This document shows, piece after piece, positions 47,938-57,776 of a stretch of DNA of 64,000 bases. Source of the DNA: Ignavibacteriota bacterium. Lineage in GTDB: Bacteria > Bacteroidota > Ignavibacteria > Ignavibacteriales > Melioribacteraceae. How positions within the stretch are numbered: position 1 is the first letter of the stretch; each line of letters begins with the position of its first letter. The DNA lies in the NCBI GenBank assembly GCA_016716225.1, contig JADJWT010000001.1:248001-312000 (forward strand), in the 5' to 3' direction. A model generated the notes under the pieces. It was not told where the DNA came from. It ran no database searches and worked only from the letters and a program-made list of their open reading frames with translations. The position numbers were made by a program, and so were the translations under genes.

Positions 47938-50900
47938 ATGCAATTCGATACTTTATATAAAATTTTAACAGACAGAATTTTAATACTCGACGGTGCTATG
48001 GGAAGTTTGATTCAAAGATACAAATTAACCGAATCAGATTTTCGAGGTGAACAATTTAAAAATCATCCAAAAACTTTGCGTGGTGATAATGATTTACTTT
48101 CCATAACTCAGCCCAATATTATAAAAGAAATTCATAAACTTTATCTTGAAGCTGGTGCGGATATTATTGAAACAAATACATTCAATGCAACTTCAATTTC
48201 TCAAGCTGATTATGGATTAGAAAATTTTGTTTATGATATCAATTTACAATCTGCAAAATTAGCAAAAGAAATTGCAGATGAATTTACAAAACTGAATTCC
48301 GCCAAACCCAGATTTGTTGCCGGATCTATTGGTCCAACAAACAAAACTCTTTCAATGTCATCCAAAGTTGAAGATCCCGGAGCGAGAGCTTTAACTTTTG
48401 ATGAAATGAAAAATTCATATTATGATCAAATCAGAGGATTGGTTGATGGTGGAGCTGATATTCTTTTAATTGAAACAATAACTGATACATTAAATGCAAA
48501 ATCTGCACTTTATGCTGTTCAACAATATTTCCAAGAAAAGAAAATTAATTGGCCAATTATGATTTCCGGAACTATTGTTGATCAAAGCGGCAGAACACTT
48601 TCCGGACAAACATTTGAAGCTTTCTGGCATTCAATTTCTCATACACCAAATTTATTAAGTGTTGGATTAAATTGTTCATTAGGTCCAACTCAAATGCGTC
48701 CGTTTATTCAAGAAATTTCAGATTTAGCCAGTTGCTTTGTCAGCATTTATCCAAATGCTGGTTTGCCAAATGAGTTTGGTAATTATGATGAAACACCAAA
48801 TCAGATGTATGACGTTTTAGCAAAATATGCGGAATATGGAAATTTCAATATTGTTGGTGGCTGCTGCGGAACAACTCCGGAACACATTAAAGCATTTGCG
48901 GAAATATCAAAGCAATTTAAACCGAGAATTCCAAAACAAAAAAGTAAACTTCTTTCTTTAAGCGGATTAGAACCGTTAGTTGTAAGACCCGATTCAAACT
49001 TTATAAATATTGGTGAGAGAACCAATGTAATGGGTTCTAAAAAGTTTGCAAGATTGATAAAAGAAGAAAAATATTCGGAAGCATTATCTGTAGCACTTGA
49101 ACAAGTTGAAAACGGTGCTCAAGTTATTGATATAAATATGGATGATGCAATGATTGATGCTGAAAATGCAATTACGAAATTCCTTAATTTAATTGCGTCT
49201 GAGCCGGATATTGCAAAAGTTCCGATTATGATTGATTCTTCAAAGTGGCCAGTAATTGAAGCCGGTTTAAAATGTTTGCAAGGAAAAGGAATTGTAAATT
49301 CTATAAGCATGAAAGAAGGTGAAGAAATATTTAAAGATCATGCAAGAAAAGTTTTAAATTACGGATCGGCTGTAATAGTTATGGCTTTTGATGAAAAAGG
49401 TCAAGCTGATTCTTACGAACGAAAAATTGAAATATGTGAACGCGCTTATAAAATTTTAACAGAGGAAATTAATTTCCCACCGGAAGATATAATTTTTGAT
49501 CCAAATATTTTTGCAGTTGCAACCGGAATTAAAGAACACAATAATTATGCAGTTGATTTTATTAATGCTACAAAATGGATTAAACAAAATCTTCCTTTTG
49601 CAAAAGTTTCCGGCGGAGTAAGTAATTTATCTTTTTCTTTCAGAGGAAACGATATTGTTCGTGAAGCAATGCATTCGGCATTTTTGTTTCATGCAATTAA
49701 AGCCGGAATGGATATGGGAATTGTAAATGCTGGACAATTAGAAATCTATGAAGAAATTCCCAAAGACTTACTGGAATTGGTTGAGGACGTTATATTAAAT
49801 AGAAATGAAAATGCAACTGAAAAATTAATTGAATTTGCACAACAAATAAATCAAAAAGAAAAAATTGAAGCAAAGGTTGATGAGTGGCGAACTTTGCCAA
49901 TTGAAGAAAGGCTGGAACATTCTTTAATTAAGGGAATTGATGCTTTTATTGAAATTGATATTGAGGAAGCAAGAAAAAAAATAAAATCACCATTGCAAGT
50001 TATTGAAGGACCATTGATGAGCGGAATGAATAAAATTGGTGATTTATTTGGCTCCGGAAAAATGTTTTTACCTCAAGTTGTAAAAAGTGCGCGTGTTATG
50101 AAAAAAGCAGTCGCATATTTAATTCCGTTTATTGAAGAAGAACAAAAATCAACCGGTGAAATTAAAAAAGCCGGAAAGATTTTACTTGCAACCGTAAAAG
50201 GTGATGTTCATGATATTGGAAAAAATATTGTCGGTGTTGTACTAAGCTGTAACAATTATGATATAATTGATCTTGGAGTTATGGTTCCTTCCGAACATAT
50301 TATTTCCAAAGCAAAAGATGAAAATGTTGATATTATTGGGCTTAGTGGACTTATAACTCCTTCGCTTGATGAAATGATTCACGTTGCAAAAGAAATGGAA
50401 AGAGAAAAAATATATATTCCTTTGTTAATTGGCGGAGCAACAACTTCAAAAGTTCACACTGCTGTAAAGATTGATGAAAATTATTCCGGAAATGTTATAC
50501 ATGTTTTAGATGCATCAAAAGCTGTTGCAGTTGCCGGGAAATTACTAAATGCAAATTCAAAACAAAATTTTTCTGATGATATTGCCAAAGAGTATGAATT
50601 AATTCGAATTCAGCATAATAAAAAAAATAACAATCAAAATTTAATTTCATTAGATTATGCAAGAAAGAATAAATTAGAATTGAATTGGAGTGAAATTGAA
50701 ATTACAATACCAAATAATTTTGATTTAATAATCGAGCAAAATTTTCCATTAGAAAAATTAATAGAATATATTGATTGGACACCATTCTTTATTACCTGGG
50801 AATTGAAAGGAAAATTTCCTACAATTTTTGAAAACAATGAATATGGCATTGAAGCAAAAAAACTTTTTGATGATGCTAATAAATTATTGGATAAAATTAT

Positions 50901-51609
50901 TTCCGAAAAATTATTAACTGCAAAAAGTGTGTGTAAAATTTTTCCGGCAAATAGTTTTGAGGATGATATTCTGTTATTCGAAAATGAAAATAGTAACAAA
51001 GTAATTTCGACTTTTCATACTTTACGACAGCAAAATGATAAACAAAATAAATTTCCAAATTTAGCATTATCTGATTTTATTGTACCACAAAGCTTTAATA
51101 TTATTGATTATATTGGATTGTTTGCAGTTACTGCCGGAATTGGCTCAAAAGAATTAGTTGAGAAATTTGAGAAAGATCACGATGATTATAATGCAATTAT
51201 GGTAAAAGCTTTAGCAGATCGATTAGCTGAAGCTTATGCTGAATTTTTGCACGAAAAAGTTAGAAAAGAAATTTGGGGTTATGCAAAAAATGAAGAAATA
51301 TCAAAGGATGATTTAATTAAAGAAAAATATAGTGGAATTCGTCCCGCACCAGGATATCCGGCACAACCTGATCATACTGAAAAAATTACTTTATTTAATT
51401 TGTTGGATGTAGAAAAAAATATTGGAATTTCATTAACAGAAAATTTAGCTATGAATCCACCGGCTTCTATTTGCGGATTATATTTGGCAAATCCCGAAGC
51501 AAAATATTTTTCTGTGGGAAATATTTTTCAAGATCAAGTTGAAGATTATGCTAAAAGAAAAAATATGCAAGTTCAAGAAATTGAAAAATGGTTAAGACCT
51601 ATTATATAA
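47938..51609 (+). CDS. metH: Cobalamin-dependent methionine synthase
   Basis: 1223 residues, the full four-module length, from ATG 47938 with GGAG just upstream (a TTG at 47929 adds three residues). Homocysteine domain: ILDGAMGSLIQR and zinc cysteines in VGLNCSLGP and VGGCCGTTPEH. Pterin domain: FINIGERTNVMGSKKFARLI, VSGGVSNLSFSFRG. Cobalamin domain: GDVHDIGKNIVGVVLSCNNY (lower-ligand DxHxxG). Reactivation domain: SGIRPAPGYPAQPDHTEK with AdoMet-binding residues. It methylates homocysteine with methyl-tetrahydrofolate. No cobalamin riboswitch was found upstream. Confidence 0.97.
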   Translation: MQFDTLYKILTDRILILDGAMGSLIQRYKLTESDFRGEQFKNHPKTLRGDNDLLSITQPNIIKEIHKLYLEAGADIIETNTFNATSISQADYGLENFVYDINLQSAKLAKEIADEFTKLNSAKPRFVAGSIGPTNKTLSMSSKVEDPGARALTFDEMKNSYYDQIRGLVDGGADILLIETITDTLNAKSALYAVQQYFQEKKINWPIMISGTIVDQSGRTLSGQTFEAFWHSISHTPNLLSVGLNCSLGPTQMRPFIQEISDLASCFVSIYPNAGLPNEFGNYDETPNQMYDVLAKYAEYGNFNIVGGCCGTTPEHIKAFAEISKQFKPRIPKQKSKLLSLSGLEPLVVRPDSNFINIGERTNVMGSKKFARLIKEEKYSEALSVALEQVENGAQVIDINMDDAMIDAENAITKFLNLIASEPDIAKVPIMIDSSKWPVIEAGLKCLQGKGIVNSISMKEGEEIFKDHARKVLNYGSAVIVMAFDEKGQADSYERKIEICERAYKILTEEINFPPEDIIFDPNIFAVATGIKEHNNYAVDFINATKWIKQNLPFAKVSGGVSNLSFSFRGNDIVREAMHSAFLFHAIKAGMDMGIVNAGQLEIYEEIPKDLLELVEDVILNRNENATEKLIEFAQQINQKEKIEAKVDEWRTLPIEERLEHSLIKGIDAFIEIDIEEARKKIKSPLQVIEGPLMSGMNKIGDLFGSGKMFLPQVVKSARVMKKAVAYLIPFIEEEQKSTGEIKKAGKILLATVKGDVHDIGKNIVGVVLSCNNYDIIDLGVMVPSEHIISKAKDENVDIIGLSGLITPSLDEMIHVAKEMEREKIYIPLLIGGATTSKVHTAVKIDENYSGNVIHVLDASKAVAVAGKLLNANSKQNFSDDIAKEYELIRIQHNKKNNNQNLISLDYARKNKLELNWSEIEITIPNNFDLIIEQNFPLEKLIEYIDWTPFFITWELKGKFPTIFENNEYGIEAKKLFDDANKLLDKIISEKLLTAKSVCKIFPANSFEDDILLFENENSNKVISTFHTLRQQNDKQNKFPNLALSDFIVPQSFNIIDYIGLFAVTAGIGSKELVEKFEKDHDDYNAIMVKALADRLAEAYAEFLHEKVRKEIWGYAKNEEISKDDLIKEKYSGIRPAPGYPAQPDHTEKITLFNLLDVEKNIGISLTENLAMNPPASICGLYLANPEAKYFSVGNIFQDQVEDYAKRKNMQVQEIEKWLRPII

Positions 51610-51665
51610 AATTCTAAAAAAGTAAATTCATCTTAATTTTTCTAAAATATTTATAAACTATTTTT

Positions 51666-53192
51666 TCATTCAACATTTTTAACAAATTTATATGACTGAT
51701 AATCAATAAAATCATCAACATATAAATCAAAAGATTTTACTTTTCCTTCTGCAAAATAAAATTGAAATACTTTTTTGCCGTAAGTTGGATCTGAATATGT
51801 ACAGAAAAATCTTCCGTTATCAATATATTCAAGCTTACCAGTTAATTTGGAATGATGTTCTAATTTAAGTTCAAGTGTGTTTTCAATTATGGTTATTGTG
51901 GCAAAACCATATTCTTCATTTTTATATTCACCCTCAAATTCCGCTAAATCAATTTCCGGTTTAATATTCATTTTTACAGAATCTTGAATTTCTTTTAATC
52001 TTTTTTGTGTTTTAATTCTATCCTTCAATCCTTCAGCATAATAAGTTGAATCATAATTCCTGTATGGAAGATTTAAAAATGCGTCAAGAATTTCCCAACG
52101 CAGCGAATAGAAAAGAGCATTTTGGTCATTGTTGGTTAGTACAACAATTCCAAGTTTTTCTTCCGGCATTAATGTTACAGAAGTTAAAAATCCGTTTACT
52201 CCGCCTGTGTGAGAAATAATTTCTCTTCCTTCATAATCTTGAAATTCCCATCCCATTCCATATAATGCAAAATGTGTTTTATTATAAGGGTGTTTTACTC
52301 TTCTCTCAATTGTTAATGGCTGTCTTGTTTTTTGAATTACAGAAAAAGGAATTATTTTTTCTCCGCTAAATTTTCCGCTATCAAGCTGTGCAAGTACCCA
52401 ATGACTCATATCATTCATTGATGATCCGATACTTCCAGCCGGAGCAAGATTATCAATATTTTGAAAATCCAATAAACTCATTTTATTATTAACAAATGAA
52501 TGGGGTTTTGCAATATTCGTACAATTTTTAAATTCTTGAGAATATGCAACCGTATTTTCCATTTGCAATGGTTGGAAAATTTTATTCTTTAAAAATTCTC
52601 CCCAAGTTTGATTTGAAATTTTTTCTATCACTTTTCCGGCAATTGCATATCCGGCATTGGTGTAACCGTATTTTGTTCTAAAATTATATTTTGGGGTTAA
52701 CAATCCAAATTTTTCTATAACTTCATCGCTTGTCAAATCTGAAGTCCAATAGATAAAATCACCTTGAAATGTTTCCATTCCCATTCGGTGAGAAACAATA
52801 TCTTGCAAATTTAGTTCATTGTTTATCCATTTATCTTTCATTTTAAAATCTGGAAGAAATTTAATTACCTTATCATCAAGTTTTAATTTTTGTTCGTGTT
52901 CAAGCAATGCCAAAGCAGTACCGGTAAATGCTTTAGTGTTTGAGCCAATCATGAACAAAGTATTTTCATCAATTTTATTTTGTGTTCCTAATTCAGTTAC
53001 ACCAAACCCTTTCTCGAAAACAACCTTTCCATCTTTTACAATTAAAACAGCAACTCCGGGAATTTCCCAATTTTGCATTCCCCTTTCTATGTAATTATCT
53101 AAACTATCTGAAATAAATTTTGGAAGTGACTGTGCGTTAATGTTATAAATAAAAAATAATAGAAATGAAATGACTAATTGATACTTTTTCAT
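51666..53192 (-). CDS. Exported serine beta-lactamase-fold hydrolase (class C/penicillin-binding-like)
   Basis: 508 residues from ATG 53192 (MKKYQLVISFLLFFIYNINAQ, signal peptide), with AGAGG upstream; the longer frame starting at 53240 is less likely. Active-site motifs: FMIGSNTKAFTG (SxxK), YGYTNAGYAI (YxN) and ISHTGGVNGF (HxG for KTG). A C-terminal DUF3471-like domain (PEIDLAEFEGEYKNEEYGFATITI) follows. The family includes D-aminopeptidases and esterases as well as beta-lactamases, so resistance cannot be assumed. Single gene, convergent with metH. Confidence 0.9.
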   Translation of the reverse strand: MKKYQLVISFLLFFIYNINAQSLPKFISDSLDNYIERGMQNWEIPGVAVLIVKDGKVVFEKGFGVTELGTQNKIDENTLFMIGSNTKAFTGTALALLEHEQKLKLDDKVIKFLPDFKMKDKWINNELNLQDIVSHRMGMETFQGDFIYWTSDLTSDEVIEKFGLLTPKYNFRTKYGYTNAGYAIAGKVIEKISNQTWGEFLKNKIFQPLQMENTVAYSQEFKNCTNIAKPHSFVNNKMSLLDFQNIDNLAPAGSIGSSMNDMSHWVLAQLDSGKFSGEKIIPFSVIQKTRQPLTIERRVKHPYNKTHFALYGMGWEFQDYEGREIISHTGGVNGFLTSVTLMPEEKLGIVVLTNNDQNALFYSLRWEILDAFLNLPYRNYDSTYYAEGLKDRIKTQKRLKEIQDSVKMNIKPEIDLAEFEGEYKNEEYGFATITIIENTLELKLEHHSKLTGKLEYIDNGRFFCTYSDPTYGKKVFQFYFAEGKVKSFDLYVDDFIDYQSYKFVKNVE

Positions 53193-53446
53193 TTTAAATT
53201 CCTCTAAGGTTACTTGCAAAAATATGGATATTTTTTTCATTGATAATATTAAATTTTCTCATTTCATAACAATTTAAATTTCCCATATTGATTATTAGTT
53301 TCTCAAAATAAATTTCCTTAATCGATAATTTCTACAAGTAATATTTACATACTAATATTATATCAACTGAAATTTATCAATTCAAATGAGTTTTTAGTTT
53401 GGTTTAATTTTTGCAATAAATAATGAAAAATAAAGTTGAGGCTTTG

Positions 53447-54598
53447 ATGAAGAATTTTTTACTTAAGTATTTTGCACTTTTCTTAACATTAACAAATTAT
53501 TCTTTCGCTCAAGGAATTATTGCGAATCACAATTGCACAGATATTAATCAAATTCCGGAATCAGCAATCATTGAAGCAAAAAGTAAACTACATATTGCAT
53601 ACGGACACACTTCTCACGGAAGCCAAATAATTTCCGGCATGGAAAATTTGGATGAATTTATGAATGGAAATGGATTGTATAATATTCATGATGGAATTGA
53701 ATCCGGCGCTTTGGATATTGATGATTATTTTGTAGATGGAGATTTGGGAAACCCCGATCGTACAACTTGGGCACAACGAACAAGAACTTATCTAAACAAT
53801 TCACAAAATTCTGAAGTAAATATTGTTATGTGGTCTTGGTGTGGACAAGTAAGTTCGGCTTCTGAGGGAGATATAAATACTTATTTAAATTTGATGACAC
53901 AGCTTGAAAATGATTTCCCAAATGTAAAATTTGTATATATGACCGGACATCTCGATGGCTCTGGTTTGGAAGGAAATTTACATTTGCGAAATGAACAAAT
54001 CAGAAATTATTGTGTAACAAATAATAAAATTCTTTTTGATTTTTCAGATATTGAAAGTTATGATCCCGATGGAAATTATTTTGGTGATAAATATCCAAAT
54101 GATAATTGTGATTATGACAGTGACGGTAACGGTTCTCAAGATGCAAATTGGGCAATCGAATGGCAAAATTCCCACACAGAAAATGTTGATTGGTACAATT
54201 GTTCAGCAGCTCATTCACAAGCTTTAAATGGAAATCAAAAAGCTTACGCAGCTTGGTGGCTTTGGGCAAAACTTTCCGGATGGAATGAAACAACTTCAAC
54301 AAAAAATCAAAACAAGAGCGTTTCATATAAATTAGAAACTAATTACCCGAATCCCTTTAATCCCTCGACAAATATAAATTTCAGTATTGCGAAAAACGAA
54401 AATGTACGAATTGACGTTTTTAATTCACTCGGCCAGTTTGTAAAAACTTTGTTAAATGAAAATCTATCACAAGGAAATTATTCAGTTACTTGGAATGGTG
54501 AAAATTTTGAGAATAAAAAAGTTTCTTCCGGAATTTATATTTACAAATTGCAATCCGGAATTTTCTCGCAATCTAAAATGATGGTTCTTCAAAAATAA
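53447..54598 (+). CDS. Type IX-secreted protein of unknown function with an N-terminal GHTSHGSQ domain
   Basis: 383 residues from ATG 53447 (MKNFLLKYFALFLTLTNYSFAQ, signal peptide); GAGG lies upstream, whereas the in-frame ATG at 53423 has none. Residues ~30-285 form one domain with HIAYGHTSHGSQI, IVMWSWCGQVSS, FVYMTGHLDGSG and WAIEWQNSHTENVDWYNCSAAHS; the fold may be hydrolase-like but I cannot name the family. An acidic DYDSDGNGSQDA segment looks calcium-binding. The last 80 residues are a T9SS sorting domain (LETNYPNPFNPSTNI ... KMMVLQK). It is exported to the surface or medium. Confidence 0.8.
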   Translation: MKNFLLKYFALFLTLTNYSFAQGIIANHNCTDINQIPESAIIEAKSKLHIAYGHTSHGSQIISGMENLDEFMNGNGLYNIHDGIESGALDIDDYFVDGDLGNPDRTTWAQRTRTYLNNSQNSEVNIVMWSWCGQVSSASEGDINTYLNLMTQLENDFPNVKFVYMTGHLDGSGLEGNLHLRNEQIRNYCVTNNKILFDFSDIESYDPDGNYFGDKYPNDNCDYDSDGNGSQDANWAIEWQNSHTENVDWYNCSAAHSQALNGNQKAYAAWWLWAKLSGWNETTSTKNQNKSVSYKLETNYPNPFNPSTNINFSIAKNENVRIDVFNSLGQFVKTLLNENLSQGNYSVTWNGENFENKKVSSGIYIYKLQSGIFSQSKMMVLQK

Positions 54599-54610
54599 TT
54601 TCTTCATATT

Positions 54611-54640
54611 CCCCAATTCATTAAGAGTTGGGGATTTTTT
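54611..54640 (+). terminator. Intrinsic terminator after the T9SS protein gene
   Basis: CCCCAATTC (54611-54619) pairs with GAGTTGGGG (54625-54633, one G-T pair) around ATTAA and is followed by ATTTTTT. Confidence 0.85.
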
Positions 54641-54733
54641 CATTTCATAATACATTTCTCATTAATTAAAAATTGAAATAAAAAAATAATAACCATATTT
54701 TCGTACCAACTTATTTACATCTTTGGAAACGTA

Positions 54734-56638
54734 ATGAAAATTTATCCTCAAAAAACAATTTTTATATTATCAATTTTTCTTTCAATAATTTCAAGCAATT
54801 CTACATTTTCAATAAATGATGATTCACTTTTCTTTGCGCAAAATTACGATAAACAAGAAATCACAATTAAAATGAGAGATGGAATAAATTTATTTACCGC
54901 AATTTATTTGCCAAAAAATAAAACTGAAAAGCAGCCAATAATTATTTGGCGCTCACCGTATAGCTGTCAGCCATATGGTAAGCAGAATTATTTTACTCGA
55001 AGTTTGAATACTTTTCTTCACTTTATAAAAAATAATTACATTATTGTAATTCAAGATGTCCGTGGAAGATTCATGTCGGAAGGGAATTTTGTTGATATGC
55101 GACCACATATTCCGAATAAAATGAATAATTCGCAAGTTGATGAAAGCTCCGATGCCTATGATACAATTGAATGGCTTGTAAAAAACGTTGAAAACAATAA
55201 CGGTAATGTTGGAGTTTGGGGAATTTCTTATCCCGGTTTTTATGCGGCGATGGCAGCAATTGATGCACATCCAAATTTAAAAGCTGTTTCTCCGCAAGCA
55301 CCAATTGCCGATTGGTTTATTGCAGATGATATGCATCATTACGGAGCTTTATCATTAACAATGACTTTTAATTTTTTCAATCAATTTGGAGTTACAAGAA
55401 ATGAATTAACAAAAATTTGGCCAGATGGAGTAAATTTTAATTCACCAGATGCTTACAATTTTTACCTAAAATTAGGTTCACTAAAAAATATAAATAAGTT
55501 GTATTTCAAAAATAATATTGCTTTTTGGGATAGTGTTATTTCTCATCCAAATTATGATTTTTATTGGCAAGAAAAAAATACACTTCCTCATTTCAATAAT
55601 ATTAAACCGGCAATTCTAACTGTAGGCGGCTGGTTTGATGGAGAAGACCTTTACGGTGCAATAAATACCTATCAATCAATTGAAAGAAAAAATTCTAAAA
55701 TAGATAATAATTTAGTATTAGGTCCTTGGCCTCACGGAGGTTGGACGCGAACTGATGGTAATAAATTTGGTGATATAAATTTAAATTCCAATACAAGTAA
55801 ATTTTACGTTGATAGCATTGAACTTCCATTTTTTAATTATTATTTGAAGAATGAAGGGAAATTAAATTTAGCAGAAGCATATATTTTTGAAACCGGGAAA
55901 AATATCTGGAATAAATTTGATCAATATCCTCCGCAAAATATTGCTGAAATAAATCTTTACCTAAATTCGGAAAATGCAATTACATTTTCTTATCCTCAAA
56001 ATTCCAAAATTATTTTTGATGAATATATAAGTGATCCGAATAAACCCGTTCCGTATACTTCTAAATTTATTGATGCAAAAGATTATTATTACAAAGAATA
56101 TTTAAATGAAGATCAGCGCTTTGCTTCTACACGACAAGATGTTTTGGTTTATGAAACTGAAATATTGCAAAATGATTTTAGTATTGTTGGACCAATTGAA
56201 ACTGAGCTCTTTGTTTCTACTTCCGGTACTGATTCTGATTGGATTGTAAAAGTAATCGACGTATTTCCGGATTCAACAAAAGATATAAAAATTGGTGATA
56301 CTGAAATTGAAATGGGCGGATATCAAATGTTGGTTCGCGGTGAAATACTTAGAGGAAAATATCGAAATAGTTTGGAATTCCCCGAACCGTTTAGCCCAAA
56401 TGAAATTACAAAAGTGAAAATATATTTAAATGATGCTTGTCATACATTTAAAAAAGGTCATAAAATTATGATCCAAATACAAAGTAGTTGGTTTCCACTA
56501 TTTGATAGAAATCCGCAAAAGTTTATAGATATTTACAATGCCGATGAAAGTGATTTTCAAAAAGCAACGCAAAGAATTTATTTTAGTAAAAATTATCCAT
56601 CGAAAATAAAATTGAATAAACTTATTACAGAAAATTAA
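54734..56638 (+). CDS. Exported CocE/NonD-type X-Pro dipeptidyl-peptidase (S15) family hydrolase
   Basis: 634 residues. A signal peptide (TIFILSIFLSIISSNSTFS) is followed by an alpha/beta hydrolase with Ser in GVWGISYPGFYAAMA, Asp in GGWFDGEDLYGA and His in LGPWPHGGWTR, and the C-terminal jelly-roll domain that defines the S15/CocE family (NDFSIVGPIETELFVSTSGTDSDWIVKVIDVFPD). It would cleave ester or proline-linked substrates outside the cytoplasm. The next gene starts one base after its stop, so the two are co-translated. Confidence 0.9.
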   Translation: MKIYPQKTIFILSIFLSIISSNSTFSINDDSLFFAQNYDKQEITIKMRDGINLFTAIYLPKNKTEKQPIIIWRSPYSCQPYGKQNYFTRSLNTFLHFIKNNYIIVIQDVRGRFMSEGNFVDMRPHIPNKMNNSQVDESSDAYDTIEWLVKNVENNNGNVGVWGISYPGFYAAMAAIDAHPNLKAVSPQAPIADWFIADDMHHYGALSLTMTFNFFNQFGVTRNELTKIWPDGVNFNSPDAYNFYLKLGSLKNINKLYFKNNIAFWDSVISHPNYDFYWQEKNTLPHFNNIKPAILTVGGWFDGEDLYGAINTYQSIERKNSKIDNNLVLGPWPHGGWTRTDGNKFGDINLNSNTSKFYVDSIELPFFNYYLKNEGKLNLAEAYIFETGKNIWNKFDQYPPQNIAEINLYLNSENAITFSYPQNSKIIFDEYISDPNKPVPYTSKFIDAKDYYYKEYLNEDQRFASTRQDVLVYETEILQNDFSIVGPIETELFVSTSGTDSDWIVKVIDVFPDSTKDIKIGDTEIEMGGYQMLVRGEILRGKYRNSLEFPEPFSPNEITKVKIYLNDACHTFKKGHKIMIQIQSSWFPLFDRNPQKFIDIYNADESDFQKATQRIYFSKNYPSKIKLNKLITEN

Positions 56639-56639
56639 A

Positions 56640-57773
56640 ATGAAAAAAATGGGAAATATTTTACCGGAGATAATTGAAATAAGAAGACAGCTTCATAAAA
56701 ATCCCGAATTATCTTTTAAAGAATTTAACACAACAAAATTAATTGATGAAAAATTAAATTCATGGGGATTAAAATTTAATAGATTTTTCAACTTAGAGAC
56801 TGGTGGATACTGCGATATAGGAGAAGGAGAAATTATTGCATTCCGTTCTGATATTGATGCATTGCCAATTACAGAAGATTCATCTCACGAAATTTGTTCA
56901 GAAATTTCCGGAGTAATGCACGCTTGCGGTCATGATTTTCATACCGCAATTGGTTTGGGTTTACTGAAATATTTTAATGAAAATAAAAATGAACTAAAAC
57001 ATAAACTTCGTGTAATTTTTCAACCGGCAGAAGAAGCTGCTCCCGGTGGAGCTGAGTTTGTTGTTAAAGAAAATATTTTGGAAAATGTAAAATCTATTTT
57101 TGCAATTCATGTTGATCCAATGTTGGAAGTGGGAAAATTTAATATTGTTGATGGACCGGTTCAAGCTTCATCTACTTCTATTAAAATTGAATTTTTGGGT
57201 CCGGGTGGTCATACTTCCAAACCTTCTGAAACTATTGATTTAATTAACGCTTCGGCTTATTACATTACACAAATTCAAAGTTATATTCAGCAAAATATTG
57301 ATTCGAGAGAAACTGTAGCTTTTGCATTTGGAACAATTTCCGGCGGCTCTACTCACAATATTATTCCTCAACAAATTTTGTTAAGAGGAACTTTACGCAC
57401 ACATAATAATAAAGTTTTAAACAAATGTATTTCTTTAATGAATTCATTTACAAAATCTTTTGCCGAACTTTACAAAATAAAAATTGAAATAAATTTTCCA
57501 ACAAATTGTCCAGCAACAATTAATGATTCTGCTTTAACAAAAAAATTTATTGAATTTATGAAAATTTCAAGAAACGTTGAGAAATTAATTCTCGATGCTA
57601 AACCTTCGATGGGAGCTGATGATTTTGCGTTTTATGGATTACAAGTTCCAAGTTTATATTTGCAAGTAGGTGCAAAAGGAAGCGGAACCTTACACAGCAA
57701 AGATTTAATATTGAATGAAGATTTAATCCAACCTTCATTGGAAGCAATGATTGGATTTATAAATTTATTTTAA
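56640..57773 (+). CDS. M20D-family amidohydrolase (N-acyl amino acid/IAA-conjugate hydrolase type)
   Basis: 377 residues. Metal and catalytic motifs: RQLHKNPELSFKEF, FRSDIDALPI, MHACGHDFHTAIGLG, QPAEEAAPGGAEFV (catalytic Glu pair) and the late DAKPSMGADDFAFY histidine-equivalent region. A dimerisation domain with GPGGHTSKPSETIDL lies in the middle. It removes acyl groups from amino acids or peptides in the cytoplasm. ATG 56640 is used; ATG 56649 is a close alternative. Co-transcribed with the S15 peptidase, suggesting a shared peptide or acyl-amino-acid pathway. Confidence 0.93.
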   Translation: MKKMGNILPEIIEIRRQLHKNPELSFKEFNTTKLIDEKLNSWGLKFNRFFNLETGGYCDIGEGEIIAFRSDIDALPITEDSSHEICSEISGVMHACGHDFHTAIGLGLLKYFNENKNELKHKLRVIFQPAEEAAPGGAEFVVKENILENVKSIFAIHVDPMLEVGKFNIVDGPVQASSTSIKIEFLGPGGHTSKPSETIDLINASAYYITQIQSYIQQNIDSRETVAFAFGTISGGSTHNIIPQQILLRGTLRTHNNKVLNKCISLMNSFTKSFAELYKIKIEINFPTNCPATINDSALTKKFIEFMKISRNVEKLILDAKPSMGADDFAFYGLQVPSLYLQVGAKGSGTLHSKDLILNEDLIQPSLEAMIGFINLF

Positions 57774-57776
57774 TTT

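Noticed and set aside
51666..53192. Antibiotic-resistance beta-lactamase
   Set aside because: The SxxK/YxN/HTG motifs and extra C-terminal domain fit the broad serine hydrolase family; nothing points to beta-lactam hydrolysis.
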